NCBI RefSeq assembly: GCF_900659865.1
Contig: NZ_LR213770.1
Span: forward strand, 1-64,000
Length of the DNA: 64,000 bases
Source of the DNA: Hyella patelloides LEGE 07179
Lineage (GTDB): Bacteria > Cyanobacteriota > Cyanobacteriia > Cyanobacteriales > Xenococcaceae
Reading direction: 5' to 3'
Under the pieces are notes generated by a model. That model saw only the letters and a list, made by a program, of their open reading frames with translations. It was not told where the DNA came from and ran no database searches. Positions 1 to 10,210 of this stretch are shown piece by piece. The position numbers and the translations under genes were made by a program. Each line of letters opens with the position of its first letter. Position 1 is the first letter of the stretch.

Positions 1-233
1 TCAAAGGTTTCAGAGATTGAGTACGTCCTTAATCAATTCAATAAAACTAACCGAGTGCAAGTTTTCCCTTCAGCCTAAATCTGAATGATATAACTTTCAT
101 AACGTCATCAAGCATCTGAATTTTAAGCGAAGTAAATTGTCACTTACTCTCTAAGAATAATTTAGAGTTTGATATTTGAATATTTTCAATTTCTGTCTCA
201 TCCCATATACCTTAATTTGCGGAATTCAATTTA

Positions 234-1664
234 ATGTCACCAACTACCAGCACCACTCTAGCAACCGAAACCAAGACGAAAGCAAAGAAGTCTGATAAAG
301 GCTGTGGTTGTAGTTCTACTACTCCTCAACAGATCGATCCTAAAATTCAAGCCAGAATCGAAAAACATCCCTGTTATAGTGAAGACGCACACCACCACTA
401 TGCACGGATGCACGTAGCAGTGGCACCAGCTTGTAATATCCAGTGTAATTTTTGCAATCGCAAATATGATTGTGCTAATGAAAGTCGTCCTGGGGTAGTA
501 AGTGAACTACTCACACCTGAAGAAGCAGCACACAAAGCATTGGTAATTGCTGGAAAAATTCCGCAAATGACAGTTTTGGGTATTGCTGGTCCTGGAGATC
601 CTTTAGCAAATCCCAAGCAAACTTTTCGCACCTTTGAATTAGTAGCTGACAAAGCACCAGATATTAAGTTGTGCTTATCTACTAATGGATTAATGCTTCC
701 CGATCACGTTCAAAAAATCAAAGAACTAAACGTAGATCACGTCACCATGACTATTAATATGGTTGACCCCAAAGTAGGGACAAAAATCTATCCTTGGGTG
801 CGTTACAATCGCAAACGTTGGAAAGGAGAAGAAGCATCCCAGATACTCCACGAACGTCAGATGGAAGGCATACAGGCTCTGCAAGAAGCTGATGTCCTTT
901 GCAAAGTCAACTCAGTAATGATTCCAGGAATTAATGACGAACACTTAGTAGAAGTAGATGAAGTGATTCGTTCTAAGGGTGCATTTCTCCACAATATAAT
1001 GCCTCTTATCTCTGCACCAGAACACGGTACTTACTTTGGTTTAACAGGACAAAGAGGCCCTAAACCCAAAGAGTTAAAAGCTTTACAGGATAGTTGTTCG
1101 GGCAATATGAAAATGATGCGTCACTGTCGCCAGTGTCGCGCTGATGCAGTGGGTTTATTGGGTGAAGATCGTTCCCAGGAATTTACTAAAGAGAAGTTCT
1201 TAGAAATGACTCCCGAATACGACCTCGAAAAACGCCAAGAAGTTCATGCAGGTATCAACAAAATTAAAGATGCCATGAAAGCTGCTAAAGCAGAAAGAGC
1301 AGCTAAGAAAAAACCCAGAGGAGAGAAAATCCTAGTTGCAGTAGCGACTAAAGGTGGTGGCGTAGTTAATCAACACTTCGGTCATGCCAAAGAGTTTCAA
1401 ATCTTTGAAGTTGATGGCGTTGAAGTTAAATTTGTCGGACACCGCAAAGTAGACCATTATTGTCAGGGCGGTTACGGTGAAGATGCCATGCTTGACAATA
1501 TCATCGGTGCAATTAAAGATTGTAAAGCCGTACTTGCTTCTAAGATTGGGGATTGTCCTCAAGGAATGCTGCGAGAAGCTGGAGTAGAGCCAGTTCAAGG
1601 TTACGACACTATTGACAAAATTGCTTTGAAATATTACGAAGAACAGTTTGTTGCTAGTCGTTAA
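234..1664 (+). CDS. nifB: NifB, FeMo-cofactor radical SAM synthase
   Basis: NifB makes NifB-co, the 8Fe-9S-C precursor of FeMo-co, by fusing two 4Fe-4S clusters and inserting a SAM-derived carbide. The 476-residue product has the radical SAM CxxxCxxC motif at Cys67, Cys71 and Cys74 ([15 protein letters not shown]), preceded by a Cys-rich stretch (GCGC at 24-27). From about residue 365 ([25 protein letters not shown] is the general region) it carries a NifX/NafY-like cofactor-binding domain, the usual two-domain layout. It is the first gene of the visible cluster. The 233 bp upstream are AT-rich with no ORF and probably hold the promoter; I saw no clear GTA-N8-TAC NtcA site there. Identity is very secure. 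Confidence 0.98.
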   Translation: MSPTTSTTLATETKTKAKKSDKGCGCSSTTPQQIDPKIQARIEKHPCYSEDAHHHYARMHVAVAPACNIQCNFCNRKYDCANESRPGVVSELLTPEEAAHKALVIAGKIPQMTVLGIAGPGDPLANPKQTFRTFELVADKAPDIKLCLSTNGLMLPDHVQKIKELNVDHVTMTINMVDPKVGTKIYPWVRYNRKRWKGEEASQILHERQMEGIQALQEADVLCKVNSVMIPGINDEHLVEVDEVIRSKGAFLHNIMPLISAPEHGTYFGLTGQRGPKPKELKALQDSCSGNMKMMRHCRQCRADAVGLLGEDRSQEFTKEKFLEMTPEYDLEKRQEVHAGINKIKDAMKAAKAERAAKKKPRGEKILVAVATKGGGVVNQHFGHAKEFQIFEVDGVEVKFVGHRKVDHYCQGGYGEDAMLDNIIGAIKDCKAVLASKIGDCPQGMLREAGVEPVQGYDTIDKIALKYYEEQFVASR

Positions 1665-1671
1665 TCGCTCC

Positions 1672-1697
1672 TAGGGGCGGATCGCAATCCACCCCTA
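1672..1697. repeat. Stem-loop after nifB
   Basis: Arms TAGGGGCGGAT (1672-1682) and ATCCACCCCTA (1687-1697) pair with one mismatch around a 4-nt loop, a few bases after the nifB stop. There is no clear T-tract, so it may be a transcript-stabilising or attenuating hairpin rather than a terminator. Its core resembles the GTAGGGGCG...CGCCCCTAC palindromes seen elsewhere in this window, for example inside nifN. Confidence 0.6.
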
Positions 1698-1737
1698 CAC
1701 CAGTCATCTGTTTGACACATAAGATGAGGACAAAATC

Positions 1738-1947
1738 ATGATTAACACTTCTCCAAAAAAATTCCAAAGCGATCGCTATCAGTTTAAAGATTACCAAGAG
1801 GTAATAAATCAACAATCTAGTACTTTTTCTCCCACTCACAGTCTTTGTACTAATTGTTCCGACTATTACGATATACCTCCTTGTCAAACCAACTTGAGCA
1901 GCGATGGTGGTTGCTTCCCTAGCCTCATTAGCCCAGATCGCAATTAA
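1738..1947 (+). CDS. Small ferredoxin-like protein, second-cluster half only
   Basis: This 69-residue ORF lies between nifB and fdxN in the same direction and ends 14 bp before fdxN. Its cysteines at 37, 40, 49 and 59 match those at 39, 42, 51 and 61 of the adjacent FdxN with a constant offset of two and no gap. Shared residues include LC, Y, P and the GC-P motif (LCTNCSDYYDIPPC against LCNDCVGSYGVPQC). The fifth cysteine of that block (FdxN Cys55) is Leu53 here. All cysteines of the first FdxN cluster motif are missing. It is therefore probably a decayed or specialised FdxN paralogue from a tandem duplication. Four cysteines could still bind one cluster or a metal, but no function is established. 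The start ATG at 1738 follows AAGATGAGGA. Confidence 0.6.
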   Translation: MINTSPKKFQSDRYQFKDYQEVINQQSSTFSPTHSLCTNCSDYYDIPPCQTNLSSDGGCFPSLISPDRN

Positions 1948-1961
1948 GGGGGAACCGCACC

Positions 1962-2327
1962 ATGACTTACATCATTTCTAACCAATGTATCGCTTGTGAA
2001 AATTGTTTGCCTCACTGTCCGACAAACGCAATTCAGAAAAACCACAAAGACAAATTTTCCATCGATCCTAATCTCTGTAATGATTGCGTTGGTTCTTACG
2101 GAGTCCCTCAATGTATGGCAGGTTGTCCCACTTTTAATGGTTGTACCCCCACAGTTTCTAGTTTGATTAAATCAACTCAGACAACTACTAGCAACTATTG
2201 GGATGACTGGTTCTCAGCTTATAATCGCTTGACCTCTAGGTTGAAAGCCAAACAAGAAACTCAGTATTGGCAACGTTGGTTCGATCTTTATTCGCAGAAA
2301 TTAGAACATTTAGTTGTTAGTCATTAG
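1962..2327 (+). CDS. fdxN: FdxN, 4Fe-4S ferredoxin of the nif cluster
   Basis: This bacterial-type ferredoxin is thought to supply electrons or clusters for NifB action. The 121-residue product begins with CxxCxxCxxxCP (Cys9, 12, 15, 19), the classical 4Fe-4S motif. A second set follows at Cys39, 42, 51 and 55 (CxxCx8CxxxC), the enlarged loop seen in nif-type 2[4Fe-4S] ferredoxins, plus Cys61. The C-terminal 55 residues are rich in Trp and Gln with no motif. The position between nifB and nifS is the standard cyanobacterial order. The gene is intact, unlike the interrupted fdxN of some heterocystous strains. AGGGGGAACC precedes the ATG. Confidence 0.95.
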   Translation: MTYIISNQCIACENCLPHCPTNAIQKNHKDKFSIDPNLCNDCVGSYGVPQCMAGCPTFNGCTPTVSSLIKSTQTTTSNYWDDWFSAYNRLTSRLKAKQETQYWQRWFDLYSQKLEHLVVSH

Positions 2328-2379
2328 TTATTAATAAATACAAAGAACATAAGAACGAAGGACGAAGGACAAAGGACAA

Positions 2380-3582
2380 ATGACAAACACGATTTATCTG
2401 GATAATAACGCCACAACAAAAATAGATGAAGATGTTTTGGCAGCAATGCTGCCTTACTTTACAACCTATTATGGAAATCCTTCTAGTATGCACACCTTTG
2501 GCGGACAAATAGGCAAAGTAGTTCGCCAAGCCAGAAGCCAAGTAGCTTCCTTGTTGGGTGCAGAAGAATCAGAAATTGTTTTTACCAGTTGTGGTACTGA
2601 AGGAGATAATGCAGCCATCTTAGCTGCCTTGAAAGCTCAACCGAAGAAAAAACATATTATTACTACTGAAGTAGAACATCCAGCAATTTTAAATTTGTGT
2701 CGTCGGCTGGAAAGAGACGGTTATACTGTTACTTATCTTTCAGTTAACAGCAAAGGACAAATCGATTTTGACGAGCTAGAAGCTTCTTTAACTGGCAATA
2801 CGGCGGTAGTTTCCGTTATGTATGCCAACAACGAAACTGGTGTGATTTTCCCCATCGAACAGATCGGGCAAATAGTTAAAGAATATGGCGCACTGTTCCA
2901 TGTTGATGCAGTACAAGCTGTGGGTAAAATCCCCTTAGACATGAAAACCAGTACCATAGATCTGTTGACTCTTTCTGGTCATAAAATCCACGCTCCCAAA
3001 GGAATTGGTGCTTTATATGTGCGAAAAGGTGTCAGATTTCGTCCCCTATTAATTGGCGGACATCAAGAAAGAGGGCGCAGAGGTGGAACAGAAAACGTAG
3101 CAGGTATAGTTGCTTTAGGTAAAGCTGCCGAATTAGCACAACAGCATTTAGGAAGTATTGGCAGGGAAAAAATATTACGGGACAAACTAGAACAGGGAAT
3201 CTTAGCTGCTATTCCTAATACAGCAGTTAATGGTGACCCAGATAATCGCTTACCCAATACAAGTAACATTGGCTTCAAATTCATCGAAGGGGAAGCAATC
3301 TTACTCTCTTTGGATGAATATGGCATCTGTGCCTCTTCTGGCTCAGCCTGTAGCTCTGGTTCTCTAGAACCTTCTCACGTACTCAGAGCTTTAGGATTGC
3401 CTTATAGTGTACTTCACGGTTCGATTCGCTTTAGCCTTTCTCGCTATACCACTGAGACAGAAATCGATCGCGTTTTAGAAGTTCTTCCTGGGGTAATCGA
3501 TCGCCTCCGCGAACTTTCACCTTTCAATAGCGATGATGCAGATTGGCTACAAGAACAAGAACAAGCCGTACTCGCTAGATAA
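2380..3582 (+). CDS. nifS: NifS, cysteine desulfurase
   Basis: NifS is a PLP enzyme that takes sulfur from L-cysteine and passes it to NifU for nitrogenase cluster assembly. The 400-residue protein has the PLP lysine in SGHKIHAPKG (Lys202). The persulfide-forming cysteine lies in the flexible loop CASSGSACSSGS (Cys324). The N-terminal YLDNNATT motif is typical of class I desulfurases. Its neighbours fdxN and nifU fit the canonical order. The 50 bp before the start are built of GAACGAAGGACGAAGGAC-like heptad repeats, which also supply a purine-rich ribosome site. Confidence 0.97.
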   Translation: MTNTIYLDNNATTKIDEDVLAAMLPYFTTYYGNPSSMHTFGGQIGKVVRQARSQVASLLGAEESEIVFTSCGTEGDNAAILAALKAQPKKKHIITTEVEHPAILNLCRRLERDGYTVTYLSVNSKGQIDFDELEASLTGNTAVVSVMYANNETGVIFPIEQIGQIVKEYGALFHVDAVQAVGKIPLDMKTSTIDLLTLSGHKIHAPKGIGALYVRKGVRFRPLLIGGHQERGRRGGTENVAGIVALGKAAELAQQHLGSIGREKILRDKLEQGILAAIPNTAVNGDPDNRLPNTSNIGFKFIEGEAILLSLDEYGICASSGSACSSGSLEPSHVLRALGLPYSVLHGSIRFSLSRYTTETEIDRVLEVLPGVIDRLRELSPFNSDDADWLQEQEQAVLAR

Positions 3583-3674
3583 CTACTATCTATGCATAGA
3601 TCTACGCATAGATGCAAAATTTGAGGTCTCCTCAACAGGAGAGTTTATTTATACGCGGATTCGCGTCTCGATCG

Positions 3675-3713
3675 CTAACCACTAACTACTAACTACTAAC
3701 CACTAGCTACTAA
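3675..3713 (+). repeat. Heptamer repeat array (CTAACYA type) before nifU
   Basis: Tandem heptamers of the form CTAACCA/CTAACTA/CTAGCTA, five to six units, end about 10 bp before the nifU start codon. Short tandemly repeated heptamers are known from cyanobacterial genomes. The same unit recurs before nifE, nifX, the DUF269 gene, near hesA, and before the 114-residue gene at 18195. No function can be shown from sequence. Confidence 0.8.
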
Positions 3714-3722
3714 AGAAAGAAA

Positions 3723-4658
3723 ATGTGGGATTATACAGACAAAGTAATGGAACACTTCCATAATCCTCGTAATCAAGGCAAGATTACGGAGAAGCAGGAA
3801 GGAGAAGAAATTGTTACAGGACAAGTAGGCAGTATTGCCTGTGGAGATGCCCTTAAACTCCATCTTAAAATTGATGAAGAGACTCAAACCATTAAAGATG
3901 CTACGTTTCAAACCTTTGGTTGTGCTAGTGCGATCGCCTCATCTTCTGCCCTAACTGAATTGCTTAAAGGCAGAAAAGTCGATGAAGCTATGAAGCTAAC
4001 TAACAAAGAAATTGCCGAATCTCTTGGTGGCTTACCCGAAGAAAAAATGCACTGTTCCGTCATGGGACAAGAAGCTTTAGAAGCTGCAATCTATACCTAT
4101 AAAGGGATTCCCCTTGATGACCACGAAGAAGATGAAGGAAATCTTATATGTCGTTGTTTTGGTATCTCTGATACAAAAATCAAAAGAATTATTCGCGAGA
4201 ATAGTCTTACAACCGCAGAGCAAGTTACTAACTATGTTAAAGCGGGTGGTGGATGTAGTTCTTGTTTACCAGATATCGACGATTTAATCGAAGAAATTAC
4301 CACTGAACAAGAAACAGCTACTGTTGAACAAGAAAAGAGTGTAGAGGCAGCAACCGAAGTTTGGACAAATAGAGATTCTTCTTCAGTAGAGACATCCACA
4401 ACTACTCAAACCACAAAAACCTTAACTAACTTACAAAAAATTACCCTAATTCAACAAGTAATAGACACAGAAATCCGACCAATTTTAGCCGAAGACGGCG
4501 GTGATATGGAATTATTCGATGTGGTCGGAGATGTCGTTAAAGTTATCCTCAAAGGTGCTTGTAGTGGCTGTGCTTCTTCCACTGAAACTTTAAAACTAGC
4601 AATTGAAGCCACCTTACAAGACCGAGTATTGTCTACTTTAACTGTTGAATCAGTCTAA
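3723..4658 (+). CDS. nifU: NifU, Fe-S cluster scaffold
   Basis: NifU assembles transient Fe-S clusters with sulfur from NifS and delivers them to nitrogenase proteins. The 311-residue protein shows all three modules. An IscU-like N-terminal domain (about 1-125) contains SIACGDALK, FGCAS and MHCSV cysteines. A central permanent 2Fe-2S domain carries CRCFGIS and GGGCSSCLPD (about 140-180). After a Glu/Thr-rich linker (about 190-235), a C-terminal Nfu-type domain carries GACSGCASS. The linker is somewhat long. It follows nifS by 140 bp filled with repeats. Confidence 0.97.
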   Translation: MWDYTDKVMEHFHNPRNQGKITEKQEGEEIVTGQVGSIACGDALKLHLKIDEETQTIKDATFQTFGCASAIASSSALTELLKGRKVDEAMKLTNKEIAESLGGLPEEKMHCSVMGQEALEAAIYTYKGIPLDDHEEDEGNLICRCFGISDTKIKRIIRENSLTTAEQVTNYVKAGGGCSSCLPDIDDLIEEITTEQETATVEQEKSVEAATEVWTNRDSSSVETSTTTQTTKTLTNLQKITLIQQVIDTEIRPILAEDGGDMELFDVVGDVVKVILKGACSGCASSTETLKLAIEATLQDRVLSTLTVESV

Positions 4659-6033
<1,375 letters not shown>

Positions 6034-6113
6034 TTTTGCGATTGGGGATGGGGAATAATTCTCTGTTCTTCGTCCCTAGTTTCTTGTTATTGGTTTTAAA
6101 TACTAATGACTAA

Positions 6114-6202
6114 ATTCGAGCTCCCGCGTGGCGTAAGACGTTTATACCCGTCGCATTGGGTGTTTATCCCCATCGCATTTGGGGGCAAGGGAATGCTCGA
6201 AT
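6114..6202 (+). ncRNA. Branched RNA structure in the nifH-nifD gap
   Basis: Outer arms ATTCGAGC (6114-6121) and GCTCGAAT (6195-6202) are perfectly complementary. Between them lie two tandem related modules, each GTTTAT followed by a small hairpin: ACCC-GTCGCATT-GGGT, then CCCC-ATCGCATTT-GGGG. The predicted fold is a multibranched stem just downstream of nifH. Hairpins in nifH-nifD spacers are known to stabilise or punctuate nifH mRNA in other bacteria; that role here is inference. It is a cis element, not necessarily a separate RNA. Confidence 0.55.
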
Positions 6203-6235
6203 TAGACTAACAACCATCTATGGAGAGAGGACATC

Positions 6236-7684
6236 ATGACATACATCGAAGACAACAAAGAACTAATCAAAGAGGTACTAGATGCCTATCCAGAGAAGGC
6301 TGCGAAAAGACGCTCCAAGCACCTCGATGTCTACGAAGAAGATAATTCTAAGTGTGGCGTAAAATCTAATAAAAAATCCGTTCCTGGAGTAATGACTACT
6401 CGTGGTTGTGCCTATGCGGGTGCAAAAGGGGTAGTTTGGGGTCCTGTAAAAGATATGATTCATATCTCCCATGGACCTGTAGGTTGCGGTTACTATTCCT
6501 GGTCTGGTCGTCGTAATTACTATGTGGGTACTACTGGTGTTGATACCTTTGGTACAATGCAGTTTACTTCCGATTTCCAAGAAAGAGATATCGTTTTTGG
6601 CGGTGACAAAAAACTAGCTAAACTGATTGATGAGTTAGAAGTTCTTTTCCCCTTAAGCCAAGGAACTACTATTGAATCAGAATGTCCCGTCGGCTTAATT
6701 GGAGATGATATTGAAGCCGTTGCGAGAAAGAAAGCTGACGAAACCAAAAAACCTGTAGTTCCCGTACGTTGCGAAGGTTTTAGAGGAGTTTCTCAATCTT
6801 TAGGACACCACATTGCTAACGATACAGTCCGTGACTGGGTACTACCTAAAGCCGATGAATATCGTAAGCTTCCTGAAGGATTTGAACCAAGTCCTTATGA
6901 CGTTAACATTATCGGTGACTATAACATCGGTGGTGATGCTTGGCCCAGTCGTATGTTACTTGAAGCAATTGGTTTGAGAGTAATCAGTCAATTCTCTGGG
7001 GATGGTTCATTCAACGAGACTGTAATGACTCCCTTAGCCAAATTAAATCTGATCCACTGTTATCGATCGATGAACTACATCTGTCGTCACATGGAAGAGA
7101 AATATGGCATCGGCTGGTTAGAATATAACTTCTTTGGCCCTACTCAAATTGCCAAGTCTCTACGTAAGATTGCTGCTCAGTTTGACGAAACCATTCAAGC
7201 CAATGCTGAGAAAGTAATTGCTCAGTATCAAACTGATATGGATGCGATAATCGAGCAATATCGTCCCCGCTTAGAAGGCAGAACTGTAATGATGATGGTT
7301 GGTGGATTGCGCCCCCGTCACGTAATTCCAGCCTTTGAAGACCTAGGCATGGAAGTGATCGGTACTGGCTATGAGTTTGGTCACAATGATGATTACAAAC
7401 GTACCGAAGATTATATTAAAGACGGCACAATTCTCTACGATGACGTTAGCGGTCATGAATTTGAGGAATTTGCTAAAAAGCTAAACCCCGACTTGATTGC
7501 AGCAGGAATCAAAGAAAAATACGTCTTCCAGAAAATGGCACTGCCCTTCCGTCAGATGCACTCCTGGGATTACTCAGGTCCTTATCACGGCTATCATGGC
7601 TTTGCTGTCTTCGCTCGCGATATGGATTTGGCAATCAACAACCCAACCTGGAGTTTAATCAAAAATCCTTGGGAAGCAAAGTAA
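6236..7684 (+). CDS. nifD: NifD, nitrogenase MoFe protein alpha chain
   Basis: NifD with NifK forms the MoFe protein that reduces N2 at FeMo-co. The P-cluster cysteines are seen in [20 protein letters not shown] and [12 protein letters not shown]. The FeMo-co ligands are the Cys in [12 protein letters not shown] and the His in [10 protein letters not shown]. The 482-residue length is normal. The gene is uninterrupted, so the nifD excision element of some heterocystous cyanobacteria is absent. Start ATG at 6236 follows GGAGAGAGG. nifK follows 120 bp later. Confidence 0.99.
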   Translation: MTYIEDNKELIKEVLDAYPEKAAKRRSKHLDVYEEDNSKCGVKSNKKSVPGVMTTRGCAYAGAKGVVWGPVKDMIHISHGPVGCGYYSWSGRRNYYVGTTGVDTFGTMQFTSDFQERDIVFGGDKKLAKLIDELEVLFPLSQGTTIESECPVGLIGDDIEAVARKKADETKKPVVPVRCEGFRGVSQSLGHHIANDTVRDWVLPKADEYRKLPEGFEPSPYDVNIIGDYNIGGDAWPSRMLLEAIGLRVISQFSGDGSFNETVMTPLAKLNLIHCYRSMNYICRHMEEKYGIGWLEYNFFGPTQIAKSLRKIAAQFDETIQANAEKVIAQYQTDMDAIIEQYRPRLEGRTVMMMVGGLRPRHVIPAFEDLGMEVIGTGYEFGHNDDYKRTEDYIKDGTILYDDVSGHEFEEFAKKLNPDLIAAGIKEKYVFQKMALPFRQMHSWDYSGPYHGYHGFAVFARDMDLAINNPTWSLIKNPWEAK

Positions 7685-7804
7685 TTTCCTTTCAATTCAA
7701 TAAATAAATAGTCATTGGTTATTCTTTCTTTGCCTTTTGTTGGCTGGATAACCAATGACTGGTAACCAAGCAATAATATTTATTCTCCTCAGAGGTAAAG
7801 CGTC

Positions 7805-9376
7805 ATGACTGAGAACACTGAAAGAAATTTAACACCTGCCATAACTTCAGAAGCAGGTAAAATACAAGACCACTTCGATTTATTTCAAACCGACCCCTAT
7901 CAGGACTTGTTTGAATACAAGCGTCAGTTTGAAGGAGCGCACAGCAAAGAAAAAGTTGCTGAAGTGGCAGAATGGACAAAATCTTGGGATTACCGCGAGA
8001 AAAACTTTGATCGCGAAGCCCTAACTATCAACCCCGCTAAAGCTTGTCAACCTTTGGGTGCATTGTTTGTGGCAGCCGGTTTTGAAGGAACTTTACCCTA
8101 CTCTCACGGTTCTCAAGGCTGCGTTGCTTATTTCCGTACTCACTTAACTCGTAATTTTAAAGAGCCTTTCCAAGCTGTTTCTTCCTCCATGACTGAGGAT
8201 GCAGCAGTATTTGGCGGACTCAACAACATGGTAGATGGGCTAGCAAACTCCTACACCCTCTACAAGCCCAAAATGATTGCCCTCTGTACTACCTGTATGG
8301 CTGAGGTAATTGGTGATGACTTGGGTGCATTTATCCAAACATCGAAACAGAAAGGTGCGGTTCCCGAAGATTTCCCCGTTCCTTATGCTCATACTCCTAG
8401 CTTTGTCGGCTCTCATATCACTGGTTATGACAATATGCTCAAAGGTATTTTGAGTTGCTTAAGCGAAGGTAAAAAGCAAGAAACTACCAACGGTAAATAT
8501 AATTTTAACTTGGGCTTCGATCCTTATATTGGTAATATTCGCGAACTAAAACGAATTCTTCAGTTATTCGATCTTGACTATACTGTTCTTTCCGATAATG
8601 CAGATTCATTTGATTCTCCTAACACTGGTGAATTCCAAATGTACAACGGTCTAACTAAACTAGAAGATGCTGGTGATTCGATTAACGGCGAAGGTACATT
8701 CTTCTTCCAAAAATATACCACTACTAAAACTCAAGAATGGATCGGCAAAGAATGGGGTCAAGAAACTTACAACTTCCGTCCCTTTGGTATCAAAGGTACT
8801 GATGAATTCCTGAGCAAGCTCTCAGAAATCAGTGGTAAGCCCGTACCTCAAGAGTTAGTCGAAGAAAGAGGTCGTGCAGTGGATGCCATGACTGATTCCC
8901 AGGCTTGGATTCACGGTAAGCGAGTTGCTATTTACGGCGATCCCGACCATGTATTTAGCTTAGTTAACTTCTTACTAGAATTAGGCGCAGAACCAGTTCA
9001 TATCCTCGTCACCAATACTAACGAAGACTTTGAAGCAGAACTACAAGCTGTGTTAGATGCTAGTCCCTACGGTAAAAATTCCACCATCTGGGGCAAAAAA
9101 GACCTGTGGCATTTACGGAGTCTTATGTTTACTGAACCAGTAGACCTACTGATTGGTAACTCCTACGGTAAATACCTCTGGCGCGACACCAAAACTCCCT
9201 TAGTACGCATTGGCTATCCCATCTTTGATCGCCATCATATGCACCGCTATGAAACCTTGGGTTATAAAGGCGCGCTCAACCTCCATAACTGGATTATCAA
9301 CACCATTCTCGATGAACTCGATCGCCAGACTATTATCCCCGCGAAAACAGATATTTCTTTCGACTTGATTCGTTAA
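7805..9376 (+). CDS. nifK: NifK, nitrogenase MoFe protein beta chain
   Basis: NifK is the beta subunit of the MoFe protein and shares the P-cluster with NifD. The three P-cluster cysteine motifs are AKACQPLGA, GSQGCVAYFRTH and CTTCMAEVIGDD. At 523 residues it is the usual length. RIGYPIFDRHHMHRYE near the C-terminus is characteristic. The spacer before it holds no recognisable gene; the start is preceded by CAGAGGTAAAG. A hairpin-rich 136-bp gap separates it from nifZ. Confidence 0.99.
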   Translation: MTENTERNLTPAITSEAGKIQDHFDLFQTDPYQDLFEYKRQFEGAHSKEKVAEVAEWTKSWDYREKNFDREALTINPAKACQPLGALFVAAGFEGTLPYSHGSQGCVAYFRTHLTRNFKEPFQAVSSSMTEDAAVFGGLNNMVDGLANSYTLYKPKMIALCTTCMAEVIGDDLGAFIQTSKQKGAVPEDFPVPYAHTPSFVGSHITGYDNMLKGILSCLSEGKKQETTNGKYNFNLGFDPYIGNIRELKRILQLFDLDYTVLSDNADSFDSPNTGEFQMYNGLTKLEDAGDSINGEGTFFFQKYTTTKTQEWIGKEWGQETYNFRPFGIKGTDEFLSKLSEISGKPVPQELVEERGRAVDAMTDSQAWIHGKRVAIYGDPDHVFSLVNFLLELGAEPVHILVTNTNEDFEAELQAVLDASPYGKNSTIWGKKDLWHLRSLMFTEPVDLLIGNSYGKYLWRDTKTPLVRIGYPIFDRHHMHRYETLGYKGALNLHNWIINTILDELDRQTIIPAKTDISFDLIR

Positions 9377-9397
9377 TTGATGATCTATACCTTGTAA

Positions 9398-9466
9398 GGG
9401 CGTTTCGCAAAAGCGGTGAGAGCCTGGCGAGGAAACCTCGCCCAAGGAAGGCTGACCAAGAAACGC
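9398..9466 (+). terminator. Long stem-loop between nifK and nifZ
   Basis: Outer arms GCGTTTC (9400-9406) and GAAACGC (9460-9466) enclose a strong inner hairpin GGCGAGG-AAA-CCTCGCC (9426-9442). No U-run follows, so partial termination or protection of the upstream nifHDK message is more likely than a full stop. The nif genes continue downstream in the same direction. Confidence 0.5.
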
Positions 9467-9512
9467 TCCTACTTAAAATTTTCAGATAACGGAAAAGAAA
9501 AATAAGGAAATC

Positions 9513-9776
9513 ATGAAATTAGGTGATGTAGAACTAGATCAAGAACCAACTTTCGATCTTGATTCTAAAGTTAGAGTCCTTAAGAAAATTCGCAATGATG
9601 GCACATTCCCAGGCAAAAGAATCGGTGAAACCTTAGCTAATAAGGGAGATGAAGGATATATCATTTCCATCGGTACATATCTACAAACTGCTTATATTTA
9701 TTCCGTTCATTTTTTAGAAACTAATAGCGTCGTGGGTTGTCTGGGCAAAGAACTAGAACAGGTTACAGAAAACTGA
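9513..9776 (+). CDS. nifZ: NifZ, MoFe protein P-cluster maturation factor
   Basis: NifZ helps form the second P-cluster of the MoFe protein in bacteria where it was studied. The 87-residue product has the family pattern VRVLKKIRNDGTFPGK, an EGYIISIGTYLQ beta strand, YSVHFLE, and VVGCLGKEL. It is on the short side for the family but complete. It lies between nifK and the Mo-nitrogenase C-terminal family gene, 10 bp upstream of it, so they are probably co-translated. In several heterocystous cyanobacteria nifZ sits elsewhere, next to nifT, so the position is of note. Confidence 0.88.
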   Translation: MKLGDVELDQEPTFDLDSKVRVLKKIRNDGTFPGKRIGETLANKGDEGYIISIGTYLQTAYIYSVHFLETNSVVGCLGKELEQVTEN

Positions 9777-9786
9777 GGAAACTATT

Positions 9787-10101
9787 ATGTCTAATTCTAC
9801 CCAAAATAATTTTAACTACCCAATTACTTTCAGAAGATTTCGGATCGATCTTTTGTATCCCCTACGTCGCTGGGTAGATAGCATTAAAATTAATAACGAA
9901 GAATTCGCTCATTTTCTTTGTAATTTAATTCCCTGTACCTGTCCCTTCGAGCGCGATGTAACTATTTTGGGAAAAACCTTTCACATTCCCCCTCTTTGTA
10001 AACTAAACCCTTTGTATGACGAAGTTGTTGGTTTGCGCCTCCGCGCTCTTAGCTATTTAGAAGGAGACTGTGGGGAAGATATTACACAGTATATCTGTTA
10101 G
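9787..10101 (+). CDS. Mo-dependent nitrogenase C-terminal family protein
   Basis: The 104-residue protein matches by eye the cyanobacterial family annotated as Mo-dependent nitrogenase C-terminal: PLRRWVDSIKI, a Cys pair IPCTCPFERD, FHIPPLCKLNPLYDEVVGLRLRAL and the ending CGEDITQYIC. Four to six conserved cysteines suggest metal or cluster contact, but the function is not known to me. Homologues lie between nifK and nifE in other cyanobacteria, which supports a role in nitrogenase assembly. It starts 10 bp after the nifZ stop. Confidence 0.8.
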   Translation: MSNSTQNNFNYPITFRRFRIDLLYPLRRWVDSIKINNEEFAHFLCNLIPCTCPFERDVTILGKTFHIPPLCKLNPLYDEVVGLRLRALSYLEGDCGEDITQYIC

Positions 10102-10210
10102 TCGTTATTTGTTAGTAGAAACAACAAAGCTGCCCTAAAGGACTAGCTCCCCATCGCGCGATCAAGACGCGATCGCTCACTAACCATTAACCACTAATTA
10201 ATCAAGAACT

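Noticed and set aside
6236-9376. Heterocyst-type excision element in nifD
   Set aside because: nifD and nifK are continuous, with no recombinase or interrupting DNA.
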